A stretch of 64,000 nucleotides of DNA from JALYOC01 sp036675345 (GTDB lineage Bacteria; Myxococcota; Myxococcia; Myxococcales; Myxococcaceae): assembly GCA_036675345.1 (NCBI GenBank), contig JAKFFE010000018.1:62001-126000 (forward strand). The letters are read 5' to 3'. The translations under genes were made by a program, and so were the position numbers. Below are positions 54,706 through 64,000 of the stretch, one piece after another. Within the stretch, counting starts at the first letter, position 1; each line of letters opens with the position of its first letter. The notes beneath the pieces are model-generated. The model was not told the DNA's origin, ran no database searches, and saw only the letters and a list, made by a program, of their open reading frames with translations.

Positions 54706-55413
54706 CTACGGGGTGGGGAGGATGGAGGGCTGCGCCGCGGGGGAAGGCGCGCGGTAGGTGGTGCCCATCAGCGAGTCGTAGATCGGAAAGGTGATGTTGA
54801 AGTTCCACTTCCCCATCAGCGCCAGGTTGTGGTGGTGGGTGTGGTGGGCGCGCAGCCGCCCCATCCCCGGCAGCCGGGAGAGCCAGTGGTCCTGGGGCAG
54901 GTGGTAGGAGAAGTGGAGCCACTCGTAGGTCAGGAAGTAGGCCAGCGCGGTGGCCACGAACAGCCAGCCGCAGTTGGGGGAGAGCAGCAGGAAGCACAGC
55001 GCGCCCACCGGGGTGGCGATCCCCCCCAGAAAGAAGACGAACATCAGCGGCGGGAACAGCACCATCTTGAAGTCGCGCGTCCCCTCAAAAGCCATTGCGT
55101 CGTGGGTGAAGAAGTGGTGGTGCTCCTGGGTATGTCGTTTGAAGATCAACCGCAGACCCCGCCGGGGTCGGTGCATGGGCCCGCGGTGGGCGAAGTACTC
55201 GGCGGCGTTGGCGAACAGGAACGCGCCGGGGATCATCAGCAGCTCAATCCAGCTGGGAGCGGTCACCCGCGAGCCGGCGAAGACGATCACCGCCAGGCAG
55301 CCCAGGCTGGTGGAGGCGAAGTGCAGCCAGCCGCGATAGTGCCGGCCAATCGCGGTGGGGCGGAGGCCCTCCCGGAAGCGGACCACGGAGGGCGGAAGCG
55401 GGTCGACGGACAT
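54706..55413 (-). CDS. Fatty acid hydroxylase/sterol desaturase superfamily membrane enzyme
   Basis: The 235-residue di-iron membrane protein has the histidine clusters of the family: AEYFAHRGPMH, FKRHTQEHHHFF, LHFSYHLPQDH and HHTHHHNLALMGKWNF, between four hydrophobic segments. These enzymes hydroxylate or desaturate an acyl chain or sterol at the membrane. The ending NFNITFPIYDSLMGTTY is typical of bacterial C-5/C-4 sterol desaturase-like proteins. The substrate is not clear; a PAP2_C lipid phosphatase/transferase is divergent from it. It is first in a four-gene set. Confidence 0.88.
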   Translation of the reverse strand: MSVDPLPPSVVRFREGLRPTAIGRHYRGWLHFASTSLGCLAVIVFAGSRVTAPSWIELLMIPGAFLFANAAEYFAHRGPMHRPRRGLRLIFKRHTQEHHHFFTHDAMAFEGTRDFKMVLFPPLMFVFFLGGIATPVGALCFLLLSPNCGWLFVATALAYFLTYEWLHFSYHLPQDHWLSRLPGMGRLRAHHTHHHNLALMGKWNFNITFPIYDSLMGTTYRAPSPAAQPSILPTP

Positions 55414-55482
55414 ACCGGCACTCTACCGAATCCCGGGCAATCCACGCTGTGGACGTCCACCTGGCCCCAGCGCTGGGCGGCG

Positions 55483-56112
55483 TTGGGTTCGCTGGCCTTC
55501 CGGGTGGGGTGTTTCGCCGCGATGATCTGGATGGTGCTGTGGGCCGAGGCCCGGCCCGCGCCCTCGCTGCCGGACGTGGTGCTGCAGGCGCTGCCCTACG
55601 TCCCGGCGGTGGACCGCTACAACTACCTGCTGTGGGTGGTAGCCTATCTCCCGATCGCCGTGGCCCTGCTGTGGCGGGACGTCCCCCGCTTCACCCGCTA
55701 CATGGTCACCGCCGGGCTGGTGGCCCTGTGTCGGGGGGCGTGCATCATGCTCACCGGACTGGGGCCGGTGCGGGGACCGGACCTCAACGCCGGGCTGTCC
55801 TACGAGCGCCGGGTGGCCGCCTTCTGGGAGATCCTCTCGCCCTTCGGGGTGTTCGTGCGCGACTCGGCGCACGTCTACCTGACCAAGGACCTGTTCTTCT
55901 CCGGCCACACCGCCACCACCTTCCTGCTCCTGCTCTACGTGTGGCGCTGGCCGCTGCTGCGCTGGGCGATGCTGGCGGCGCACCTGGCGGTGGTGGCCTC
56001 GGTGTTCCTCTCCCACCTGCACTACAGCATCGATGTGATCGGCGCCTACGCCATCACCTTCAGCATCTTCGTGCTGCGGGAGGCCCGGCTGGGGCGGCTG
56101 CTGAACGGTTGA
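55483..56112 (+). CDS. PAP2_C (sphingomyelin synthase-like) membrane protein
   Basis: The protein has about six membrane helices and the catalytic block FFSGHTATTFLLLLYVW with the later SHLHYSIDVIGAYAITF, the His-His-Asp triad pattern of PAP2_C/sphingomyelin synthase-related enzymes. It probably transfers or removes a phospholipid head group. The start is uncertain: there is no ATG before 55522; candidates are CTG 55447, TTG 55483, GTG 55504 and ATG 55522. I show TTG 55483, which keeps the first helix whole. It is divergent from the fatty-acid hydroxylase gene. Confidence 0.82.
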   Translation: MGSLAFRVGCFAAMIWMVLWAEARPAPSLPDVVLQALPYVPAVDRYNYLLWVVAYLPIAVALLWRDVPRFTRYMVTAGLVALCRGACIMLTGLGPVRGPDLNAGLSYERRVAAFWEILSPFGVFVRDSAHVYLTKDLFFSGHTATTFLLLLYVWRWPLLRWAMLAAHLAVVASVFLSHLHYSIDVIGAYAITFSIFVLREARLGRLLNG

Positions 56113-56137
56113 GGCGCACCCGGTACACTGCCGGGCC

Positions 56138-56776
56138 ATGAGCGAGCGCAAGCCCGGCCTCCCCCCGGTCCCCGACAGCGACGCGGACGAGCAGCTGCAG
56201 CCGGACTGGGTGGGCGCGCCCGCCCAGCTGGATCCCAGCGGCCGGCTCTCCAGCTCCCAGCCCCCCCGCCCCGGAGCCCCCCCTCCCCGGCCGGCGCTGC
56301 CGCTGGAGGATGAGCCCCTGGAGCTGATGGAGCGTCCTCCGCCACCGCCCCCGATGGGGGAGGTGGACCCGGACGCCGGCTATCAGGCGCTGCCCGGGCG
56401 CTACCCGGCGCCGCCCCGCCGCCGGCTGTTTCCGATCGCGGTGGGGCTGTTCGTGCTGCTGATCGCCGGCGCGGCGGGGTTCGTCCTCTTCGGAGGCCAG
56501 CAGCTGCTTCCGCGGGGGCTGCTGCCCCGGTCGGTCCAGGTGCCCCCGGGCGTGGAACAGCAGGTCCGGGTGCTCTCCATCGACAGCACCCCCGTCGGGG
56601 CCCAGGTGTTGATCAACGGGGTGGAGGTGGGCCAGACCCCGCTGGTGCGGGAGAACGACTACCTCTCCGGCGCCCAGGTCCAGGTGCGCCTGGTCCGCCG
56701 CGGCTATCGGCCGTGGACCGGGACCTTCGTGGGCGGCAGCGAGACGAGAATCGAGGCCCGGCTGGTCAAGCGCTGA
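56138..56776 (+). CDS. PEGA-domain membrane protein
   Basis: The 212-residue protein has a Pro-rich acidic cytoplasmic N-terminus (1-90), one membrane helix (about 100-120, FPIAVGLFVLLIAGAAGFVLF) and a C-terminal PEGA domain (VLSIDSTPVGAQVLINGVEV, then VRLVRRGYRPWTG). PEGA domains are thought to be surface or envelope binding modules. The gene follows the PAP2_C gene by 25 nt and precedes the aminotransferase by 14 nt, probably one operon. Confidence 0.9.
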   Translation: MSERKPGLPPVPDSDADEQLQPDWVGAPAQLDPSGRLSSSQPPRPGAPPPRPALPLEDEPLELMERPPPPPPMGEVDPDAGYQALPGRYPAPPRRRLFPIAVGLFVLLIAGAAGFVLFGGQQLLPRGLLPRSVQVPPGVEQQVRVLSIDSTPVGAQVLINGVEVGQTPLVRENDYLSGAQVQVRLVRRGYRPWTGTFVGGSETRIEARLVKR

Positions 56777-56790
56777 GCTAGATTGCGGGG

Positions 56791-58059
<1,269 letters not shown>

Positions 58060-58062
58060 CCG

Positions 58063-59304
58063 GTGGGGTCGGCGCGGATTGAACCGCGGAAGCTGGCGCT
58101 GCTGCTGTCCCTCTACTTCTGCCAGGGACTGCCGTTCGGCTTCCAGGCCACCGCGCTGCCCATCTACCTGCGGGAGCACGGCGTCTCGCTGGCGGCGATC
58201 GGCTTTCTGCAGCTGCTGTCGCTGCCCTGGCTGCTCAAGGCGTTCTGGGCCCCGCTGGTGGATCGCTTCGGCTCGGTCCGGCTGGGCCGGCGCAAGTCGT
58301 GGATCCTCCCGATGCAGGCCGGGATGGGGCTCTCCGCCGCCGCCGGCGCCACCCTGACGGTGGACACCCAGCTGGGGGCGCTGCTGGCGGTGGTGTTCTT
58401 GATGAACCTGTTCGCGGCCACCCAGGACATCGCGGTGGATGGGCTGGCGGTGGACCTGCTGCGAGGCAACCAGCTGGGACCGGGGAACGCCGCCCAGGTC
58501 ACCGGCTACAAGCTGGGGATGATCACCAGCGGGGGCCTGTTGGTGTGGGTGGCCGGGGAGCTGGGCTGGCGGTGGCTGTTCCTGGGGATGGCCGGGCTGT
58601 GCGCGGCGGTGTTCCTGTTCACCCTGCTGCAGCCCGAACCCTCCGGCGCGCACCGACAGCGGGAGGCGGTGTCGGTGCGACAGATCCTGGGCCGCCTGTT
58701 GGCCGCGGCCCGGATCCCCGGTGGGCTGTGGCTGCTGGTGGTGGTGGGCACCTACAAGGCCGGCGAGTCGCTGGTGGACGTGATGCTCAAGCCCTTCCTG
58801 GTGGACATGGGCTTTGAGGCCTCCCAGCTGGGGCTGTGGCGCGGCACCTACGGGATGGTCGCCTCGCTGCTGGGATCGGTGGGAGGGGGACTGCTGGTCT
58901 TGCGCGCCGGGCTGTTCCGCGCGCTGGCGATCACCGCGGTGCTGAGGGCGTTCTCGGTGGGCGCGGAGTGGTGGCTGACCTGGGCGCCGCCCCCCTCCTC
59001 CCTCGCGGTGATCCTGGTCTCGCTGGCGGAGCCGGCGCTGGGCGGCGCGCTCACCACCGCCCTGTTCGCCTTCATGATGTCCCGGGTGGATCCGCGGATT
59101 GGCGCCACCCACTACACGGTGCTGGCCAGCGTGGAGGTGATGGGCAAGGCGCTGATGGCGTTCTTCTCCGGCCTGCTGGCCCAGCGGATGGGCTACGGGC
59201 CGCTGTTCGCGCTGGGCACCGCGCTGTCCTTCGCCTTCCTGCTCTTGCTGCTGCCGCTGCGCTCGCGGCTAGTGCAGGCGCCGCCACCGCCGGACCAGCA
59301 CTGA
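58063..59304 (+). CDS. PAT-family MFS transporter (AmpG/acetyl-CoA transporter-like)
   Basis: The 413-residue protein has about 12 membrane helices. It shows the family signatures SLYFCQGLPFGFQATALPIYLRE and AATQDIAVDGLAVDLL, typical of AmpG (muropeptide permease) and eukaryotic acetyl-CoA transporters. The substrate cannot be decided from sequence. Start GTG 58063 follows the aminotransferase stop by 3 nt. Its 3' end overlaps the convergent small gene by 36 bp. Confidence 0.9.
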   Translation: MGSARIEPRKLALLLSLYFCQGLPFGFQATALPIYLREHGVSLAAIGFLQLLSLPWLLKAFWAPLVDRFGSVRLGRRKSWILPMQAGMGLSAAAGATLTVDTQLGALLAVVFLMNLFAATQDIAVDGLAVDLLRGNQLGPGNAAQVTGYKLGMITSGGLLVWVAGELGWRWLFLGMAGLCAAVFLFTLLQPEPSGAHRQREAVSVRQILGRLLAAARIPGGLWLLVVVGTYKAGESLVDVMLKPFLVDMGFEASQLGLWRGTYGMVASLLGSVGGGLLVLRAGLFRALAITAVLRAFSVGAEWWLTWAPPPSSLAVILVSLAEPALGGALTTALFAFMMSRVDPRIGATHYTVLASVEVMGKALMAFFSGLLAQRMGYGPLFALGTALSFAFLLLLLPLRSRLVQAPPPPDQH

Positions 59305-59655
59305 GGCCCCCACCACCGCCGCGGCGGCGAAGGGCAGCCTGGGCAGCAGGGTGTGTTCCAGGAAGTCCACCCGGTCCGCGCCGATCAACAGCAGGAAGTG
59401 GCGGGCCTTGTGCTCCGGGATCTCGTAGGCCTTCTTGCGCAGCAGCCCGGAGAGCCCGCGCGGAGGGGAGGCGGTCCCGAACACCGGCGTCAGCTCGGTG
59501 CGTCCGGTGTGCCGGAAGGAGAGCACCGTCCGGGGCTGAAGCGTGATCTCCGCCTGCACCGCCCGGGAGGCGGGCAGCTCATCCAACTGGCGCGGCACTC
59601 CCGGCCGCTTCTCCACCGGCAGGTCCGCAGCCAACCTCGGGTTCGGGGTCTCCAT
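59269..59655 (-). CDS. Hypothetical protein, 128 residues, C-terminal membrane helix
   Basis: The protein has a soluble N-terminus with PASRAVQAEITLQPRTVLSF and PPRGLSGLLRKKAYEIPEHKARHF, and ends in a hydrophobic segment (LPFAAAAVVGASVLVRRW, about 108-125), so it may be tail-anchored. I do not recognise a family. A GAGAGG precedes ATG 59655. It lies 12 nt after the alcohol dehydrogenase stop and is probably co-transcribed. It overlaps the end of the MFS gene. Confidence 0.65.
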   Translation of the reverse strand: METPNPRLAADLPVEKRPGVPRQLDELPASRAVQAEITLQPRTVLSFRHTGRTELTPVFGTASPPRGLSGLLRKKAYEIPEHKARHFLLLIGADRVDFLEHTLLPRLPFAAAAVVGASVLVRRWRRLH

Positions 59656-59667
59656 GCGTGTGTCCTC

Positions 59668-60819
59668 TCAGGCGTGCCCGTGCGGCATCAGCACGCACTT
59701 GACGCAGTCATCCAGCTTGTTGGCGAACAGGTGGTAGGCCTTGGGGGCCTCCTCCAGGGGGAAGCGGTGGGAGATGATCCCCTTGGCGTCCACCCGGCCC
59801 TCGCGGATGTGCTCCAGCAGCCGCGGCATGTAGCGGCGCACGTTGCACTGGCCGGCGCGCAGGGTGAGCCCCTTGTTCATGATGTCCCCCATCGGGACCA
59901 GGTTGAAGGGCGGGCCGTAGACGCCGATCACCGAGACCACCCCGCCCTTGCGCACGCTCTGGATGGCCCAGGTCAGCGCGGTGGGTGAGCCGGCCTGCAG
60001 CATCAGGTGGATCCCGGTGACCCGGTCCATCGTCTTGCCGTGGGCCTCGCAGCCCACCGCGTCGATCACCGCGTCCGCGCCCCGGCCCCCGGTCATCTCC
60101 CGCAGCAGGGCCACCACGTCCCCTGCCTCCTTGAAGTTGACAGTCTCCACCTCGGCGAACCGGCGGGCGAAGTCCAGGCGGTAGTCCACCGAGTCCACCG
60201 CGATCACCCTCCCCGCCCCCAGCAGCCAGGCGGAGCGCATCGCGAACAGGCCCACCGGCCCGGCGCCGAAGACGATCACCGTCTCCCCGCCAGCCAGTTC
60301 GCACATCTCCGCGCCCTGGTAGCCGGTGGGGAAGATGTCGGAGAGGAACAGCACGTCCTCCTCGGTCATGTCGTCGGGGATCTTCATCGGTCCCACGTCG
60401 GCATAGGGGACGCGGACGTACTGGGACTGCCCCCCCTCATAGCCGCCGGTGAGATGCGAGTAGCCGAAGGCGCCGCTGACGATGTCACTGGCCGCCGAGG
60501 CGTTCTCGCAGCAGGAGGTCAGCCCCTTGAGGCAGAAGAAGCACTGGCCGCAGGAGATGTTGAAGGGCACCACGATCCGGTCGCCCGCGGACAGGGTGCG
60601 CACCTCGGAGCCCACCTCCTCCACCACCCCCGCGAACTCGTGACCGAAGGTGCACCCCACCCGGGTGTCCGGGACCAGCCCGTGCAGCAGGTGGAGATCA
60701 GAACCGCAGATCGCGGAGCGGGTGACCCGCAGCACCACGTCCTGGGGGTGTTCGATTCCTGGATCGGGCTTGTCGGTGACCTTGACCGAGTAGGGCCCCT
60801 GGTAGCTCAACGCTCGCAT
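59668..60819 (-). CDS. Zinc-dependent alcohol dehydrogenase (MDR, formaldehyde dehydrogenase-like)
   Basis: The 383-residue medium-chain dehydrogenase has the catalytic zinc site (AICGSDLHLLHG and GHEFAGVVEEVG), a structural-zinc loop (ISCGQCFFCLKGLTSCCEN), the NAD motif FGAGPVGLFAM and the C-terminal GIISHRFPLEEAPKAYH. The long insertion after the zinc loop resembles glutathione-independent formaldehyde dehydrogenase-like and related COG1063 enzymes. The substrate is unknown. GGAG lies upstream of ATG 60819. Confidence 0.92.
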   Translation of the reverse strand: MRALSYQGPYSVKVTDKPDPGIEHPQDVVLRVTRSAICGSDLHLLHGLVPDTRVGCTFGHEFAGVVEEVGSEVRTLSAGDRIVVPFNISCGQCFFCLKGLTSCCENASAASDIVSGAFGYSHLTGGYEGGQSQYVRVPYADVGPMKIPDDMTEEDVLFLSDIFPTGYQGAEMCELAGGETVIVFGAGPVGLFAMRSAWLLGAGRVIAVDSVDYRLDFARRFAEVETVNFKEAGDVVALLREMTGGRGADAVIDAVGCEAHGKTMDRVTGIHLMLQAGSPTALTWAIQSVRKGGVVSVIGVYGPPFNLVPMGDIMNKGLTLRAGQCNVRRYMPRLLEHIREGRVDAKGIISHRFPLEEAPKAYHLFANKLDDCVKCVLMPHGHA

Positions 60820-60948
60820 CGTGGGTTTCTCCCGTGTCGATGAAGGCTGGGGGTGCCCCCGCGGTTGCGCAACGTCGCGCCCTGGCGCCACCTCAGGCGC
60901 CAGGCAGCCACCCGGGCCCGGTCGCGCGCGGATGATCACGTTGCAGCC

Positions 60949-62271
60949 ATGAGTCCCCATCGGCGCCTCTTGAAGGAGTCGCTGCGCGAGAGCGCCGAGG
61001 ACATCCTGACGCCCGAGGGGCTTGATCGCCTGGCAGCCCGCCTGGCCACGAAGCGGCTGGTCCTGCTGGGAGAGGCCTCCCACGGCACCGCGGACTTCTA
61101 CCGGGTGCGCCGCGAGCTCTCGCAGCGGCTGATCGAACGCCACGGCTTCGCGGGAATCGTCGCCGAAGCGGACTGGCCGGATGCGCTGCGGCTGACCCGC
61201 TATGCGCGCGACGAGTCGGAGGACGCGTCGGCCGACGAGGCGCTGGAGACCTTCCAGCGGTTCCCCACCTGGATGTGGCGGAACACCGAGGTCCGCCAGC
61301 TGCTCCGCTGGATGCGCAGCTTCAACGCCAGTCCCCAGGGAACGGGCGTGGGCTTCTACGGGATGGACCTCTACAGCCTGCATCTCTCGATGCGGGAGGT
61401 GATCCACTACCTGCAGGGAGTGGAGCCGGCCGCGGCCGCCCTCGCCCAGGAGCGCTATGCGTGCTTCGACCGCTTCGGCGACGACGCCCACCAGTACGGA
61501 CGGGCGACCGCTCACGGCGAAGAGGCCTGTGAGGACCAGGCGGTCCAGCAGTTGCTGGAGCTGCAGCAACGAAGGCTGGAGGTGCTGACCGGCACGGGTG
61601 CCGACGAGCGCTTCTACGCGGAGCAGAACGCGCGCCTGGTCCAGAACGCCGAGCGCTACTACCGGTCGATGTTCCGCGGGCGCGCCTCGTCCTGGAACCT
61701 GCGGGACACCCACATGGCGGACACCGTGGATGCGCTGCTGGAGCACCTGGGAAACAGCTGGGCACCTCCCCGGCTGATCCTGTGGGCGCACAACTCGCAC
61801 CTGGGAGATGCCAGCGCCACCGACATGGCCCGGCTGGGCGAGGTGAACGTGGGCCAGCTGCTGCGTCAGCGACACCCCGGAGAGGTGGCCCTGGTGGGGT
61901 TGACCACCTACGAGGGCACGGTGACCGCGGCCCATGACTGGGACGATCATGCGCAGCGGATGACAGTGCGCCCGGCGCTGGCGGGCAGCGTGGAGGAGCT
62001 GCTGCACGAGACCGGGCTCCCCAGCTTCGCCTTCTCGCTGCAGGATTTGCGCGAGGGGTTGGTGGCGCTCAAGGAGCCGCGGCTGGAGCGGTTCATCGGG
62101 GTCATCTACCGCCCGCTCACCGAGAGGCAGAGCCACTACTTCGAGGCGCGCCTGGCCGACCAGTTCGACCATCTGATCCACCTGGATTACACCCGCGCCC
62201 TCCAGCCGCTGGCCCGCGAGCCGGCGTGGGCGGGAGACGAGCCGCCGGAGACCTTCCCCAGCGCGATGTAG
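60949..62271 (+). CDS. Erythromycin esterase-family protein
   Basis: The 440-residue protein has GEASHGTADFY near residue 40, AEADWPDALRL, FYGMDLYSLHLSM, RYYRSMFRG, NLRDTHMADT and LWAHNSHLGDA, the conserved His/Glu pattern of the Ere family (EreA/EreB-like, PF05139). Members hydrolyse macrolide lactones, but most chromosomal ones have other, unknown substrates; the physiological substrate here is not known. I chose ATG 60949 after the weak region GTTGCAGCC. It is divergent from the alcohol dehydrogenase gene. Confidence 0.88.
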   Translation: MSPHRRLLKESLRESAEDILTPEGLDRLAARLATKRLVLLGEASHGTADFYRVRRELSQRLIERHGFAGIVAEADWPDALRLTRYARDESEDASADEALETFQRFPTWMWRNTEVRQLLRWMRSFNASPQGTGVGFYGMDLYSLHLSMREVIHYLQGVEPAAAALAQERYACFDRFGDDAHQYGRATAHGEEACEDQAVQQLLELQQRRLEVLTGTGADERFYAEQNARLVQNAERYYRSMFRGRASSWNLRDTHMADTVDALLEHLGNSWAPPRLILWAHNSHLGDASATDMARLGEVNVGQLLRQRHPGEVALVGLTTYEGTVTAAHDWDDHAQRMTVRPALAGSVEELLHETGLPSFAFSLQDLREGLVALKEPRLERFIGVIYRPLTERQSHYFEARLADQFDHLIHLDYTRALQPLAREPAWAGDEPPETFPSAM

Positions 62272-62366
62272 CGGGGTGGACCTTATGGAGCGCGGGAGTT
62301 GACCTGCGACCGTTGTCTTCGCGGCCAGCAGCCCGCGGCTGGATTTCGTGAAACGCTCCTCGGGTC

Positions 62367-62786
62367 TTGCGCCAGCACCTCGCACGCTTCCTGGTGATCC
62401 TCCTGCTTGCCCTGTGGGGCAGCGGCACCTGGGTGTCTGCGATCTGCGAGTGCACCCACGGCCCGGAGGTGGAGTGCGAGTGCCCGCACCACCAGGGCGG
62501 CGATGCGGACGATGCGTCGCTGCCTCCCTGTCACCGCGCCGCCGCGGCCCGCGCCGCGGAGGGGAAGAAGAAGAGCCGGGAGGACGCTCCCCCCGGATCC
62601 TCCTTCAAGAGCCAGTGCGGCGCGCGCCCCCCCGCCTTCGTGACCCTGCCGCCGGCGGAGATGCCGCCGGTGGACCCCGGTCCCCCGGAGCAGGTGGCCC
62701 TGCCCAGCACGCGGTGGACCCTGGAGGTCCGCGCCCCGGACAGCGTGGAAGAGAAGATCGAGCCGCCCCCTCCTCGTCGCAGCTGA
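62367..62786 (+). CDS. Secreted Cys/His-rich small protein upstream of a TonB receptor
   Basis: The 139-residue product begins with TTG. It has a signal peptide (about MRQHLARFLVILLLALWG to residue 25) and then a cluster ICECTHGPEVECECPHH and a later PPCH, a likely metal-binding site. The rest is Pro/Glu-rich. It lies 52 nt before the TonB-dependent receptor gene. Small Cys/His-rich proteins of this kind often precede metal-related TonB receptors; the metal is not identified. Confidence 0.6.
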   Translation: MRQHLARFLVILLLALWGSGTWVSAICECTHGPEVECECPHHQGGDADDASLPPCHRAAAARAAEGKKKSREDAPPGSSFKSQCGARPPAFVTLPPAEMPPVDPGPPEQVALPSTRWTLEVRAPDSVEEKIEPPPPRRS

Positions 62787-62838
62787 CGAGGACGCTCCTT
62801 CTTTCTCTTTCCTCTGTTGGCCCTTGTCGAGGTCCGCC

Positions 62839-64000
62839 ATGGCTTCACCGCGCGCGTCGTCCGTTCGCCACGGACACGCAGCCCGTCTGCTTGCTGTCGT
62901 CTGCTGTCTTGCCACTCCCCTTGCCGCCGCCCAGGACGTTCCTGAGGGGGCGCCGCCTACCGTCGAAGCAACCGCCGTCGAAGCAACCGCCGTCGAAGCA
63001 ACCGCCGTCGAAGCAACCGCCGTCGAAGCAACCGCCGTCGAAGCAACCGCCGTCGAAGCAACCGCCGTCGAAGCAACCGCCGTCGAAACCCCTGCGGTCG
63101 CAGCCGAAGCAACCGCCACCGAAGCGACCGCCGCCGCTGAGCCTTCCGCGGGAACGGTGGTGACCGCCAGCCGCGGCCGCGCCATCGGGACCTCGGCGGT
63201 GGCGGCCACCACCCTGACGCCGCGGGAGGTCTCCGCCAGTCCCTCGCGCTCCGCGGAGGACGTGCTGCGCTCGGTGCCCTCGGTGCTGCTGCCCCGGACC
63301 GACAGCCGCGCGCTTCACCCGACCGGCCAGAGCATGACCCTGCGCGGACTGGGACGCGGGCGGAGCCTGATCCTGCTCGACGGACTGCCCCTCAACGATC
63401 CCTTCGGGGGTTGGATCCAGTGGAACAAGGTGGCCAAGAGCCAGCTCTCGCGGGTGGAGGTGGTCCGAGGCGCCAGCTCCAGCCTCTACGGGAGCCTGGC
63501 GATGGGCGGCGTGGTGCAGCTGTTCACCCGTCCCCCCGAGCAGGAGTCACTGTTCCTGGAGGGAGATTACGGCAGCGCCGATTCGCTCCACGGGGCCGCC
63601 TCCGGATCGCTGCGCTTGAGCGACTCGCTGTCGGTCAGCGCCTCGGCGGATGCCTATGCCAGCAACGGGGAGCAGACCATCTCCCGGGCGATGCGCGGCG
63701 TGGTGGACGTCCCCTCCCGTTACGAGTCACAGAACCTGGCCACCCGCGCCCAGTGGAAGGACGGCGGGCTGACCCTGTGGGCGTCCGGCAACTACTTCCG
63801 CGAGGAGCGCAACGGCGGCACCCGGCTGACCGACAACCGTCAGTGGATCGCCGACGCGGCGGTGGGCGGGACGCTGGAGAACGGCCTCGGCCACTGGGAG
63901 GGCACGCTGTATGCGGGCGACCAGCGGTTCCACAACCGCAACTCGCGCGTGGACGACACCCGCTCCTCGGAGGTGCTGGCCCTGCGCCAGGAGATCCCGG
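62839..64000 (+). CDS. TonB-dependent outer-membrane receptor, 5' part
   Basis: The frame is open to the window end (387 codons). After a signal peptide (MASPRASSVRHGHAARLLAV, ending near AAAQ) come nine VEATA/VETPA repeats, a TonB-box-like TVVTASRG, and the plug domain (SAEDVLRSVPSVLLPRTDSR, LRGLGRGRSLILLDGLPLND, VEVVRGASSSLYGSLAMGGVV). Beta-barrel strands follow (GDYGSADSLHG, LTLWASGNYF). It should import a metal complex, siderophore or vitamin; the substrate is not recognisable. Confidence 0.92.
   Translation, partial: MASPRASSVRHGHAARLLAVVCCLATPLAAAQDVPEGAPPTVEATAVEATAVEATAVEATAVEATAVEATAVEATAVEATAVETPAVAAEATATEATAAAEPSAGTVVTASRGRAIGTSAVAATTLTPREVSASPSRSAEDVLRSVPSVLLPRTDSRALHPTGQSMTLRGLGRGRSLILLDGLPLNDPFGGWIQWNKVAKSQLSRVEVVRGASSSLYGSLAMGGVVQLFTRPPEQESLFLEGDYGSADSLHGAASGSLRLSDSLSVSASADAYASNGEQTISRAMRGVVDVPSRYESQNLATRAQWKDGGLTLWASGNYFREERNGGTRLTDNRQWIADAAVGGTLENGLGHWEGTLYAGDQRFHNRNSRVDDTRSSEVLALRQEIP
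62962..63096 (+). repeat. 15-bp tandem repeat, nine units (VEATA)
   Basis: Eight exact copies of GTCGAAGCAACCGCC and a ninth diverged unit encode VEATA x8 and VETPA, between the signal peptide and the TonB-box-like sequence of the receptor. Units are in frame, so length changes would not break the protein. A variable periplasmic tether is likely. Confidence 0.95.

Noticed and set aside
53362..56112. 916-codon plus-strand frame ending in the PAP2_C protein
   Set aside because: Only the last part, from about 55447, is homologous and membrane-like; the upstream part is antisense to the hydroxylase, B-box and TPR genes.
62845..63318. Minus-strand frame with GGCFDGGCFD repeats, resembling a Cys-rich repeat protein
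   Set aside because: It is only the reverse reading of the VEATA repeat in the TonB receptor; no ribosome binding site or signal supports it.

Overview
The window is about 64 kb of uniformly high-GC bacterial chromosome. The gene content fits a member of the Myxococcota (myxobacteria). Pointers are a PUFA synthase whose last protein ends in a glycerolipid acyltransferase, a zinc-finger/Ser-Thr kinase/TPR protein, a stand-alone FHA protein, a GYF/AgmX-type protein, a PEGA protein, many GTG starts and many small lipoproteins. This is inferred from gene families only; there is no rRNA, and I recognise no tRNA. I see no insertion sequence, prophage or CRISPR array.

Layout. 1-11.8 kb: the 3' part of pfaA and all of pfaC, encoding a PUFA synthase. 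11.9-14.8 kb, convergent to it: a tightly overlapping oleA-oleB-oleD operon for head-to-head fatty-acyl condensation, with no oleC. 15.0-18.7 kb: a disulfide-type flavoprotein, a DUF5063-like protein, a PlsC-like acyltransferase and an extended SDR. 18.7-20.4 kb: HxlR regulator/DoxX pair and a transglutaminase-like protein. 20.5-29.3 kb: a CheB-CheR-PAS-kinase-receiver hybrid, DUF808 membrane protein, PEP synthase, beta-carbonic anhydrase and FHA protein. 29.4-37.2 kb: signalling and transcription (STK-TPR, ECF42-like sigma, GYF/AgmX, LysR, SnoaL-like, second ECF). 37.1-42.7 kb: DUF417, DHA2 exporter, PfpI, Ala/Lys-rich secreted protein, YceI, pirin, MscL. 42.8-49 kb: Dus, acyl-CoA oxidase, RecX, peptide deformylase, YpfJ peptidase, GreB-like factor. 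49-56.8 kb: a small transcription unit, MepA/LysM lipoprotein, VOC protein, repeat lipoprotein, a four-gene set around a fatty-acid hydroxylase, PAP2_C protein and PEGA protein. 56.8-64 kb: aminotransferase, PAT-type MFS, alcohol dehydrogenase, erythromycin-esterase family protein, and a secreted Cys-rich protein before a TonB receptor that runs off the window.

How they may work together. The most coherent system is at the left end. A PUFA synthase builds polyunsaturated acyl chains and the neighbouring OleA is of the family that joins two acyl-CoAs head to head. In Shewanella the same two pathways together give a polyunsaturated long-chain hydrocarbon, so this locus may couple PUFA synthesis to hydrocarbon or ketone formation. 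The missing oleC leaves the end product open.

Other points of interest are a complete small transcription unit with a near-ideal ribosome binding site at 48.97-49.16 kb, a peptide deformylase carrying a lipoprotein signal, a TerB-like/acyl-CoA oxidase fusion, and a tandem duplication across a stop/start junction at 16.3 kb.
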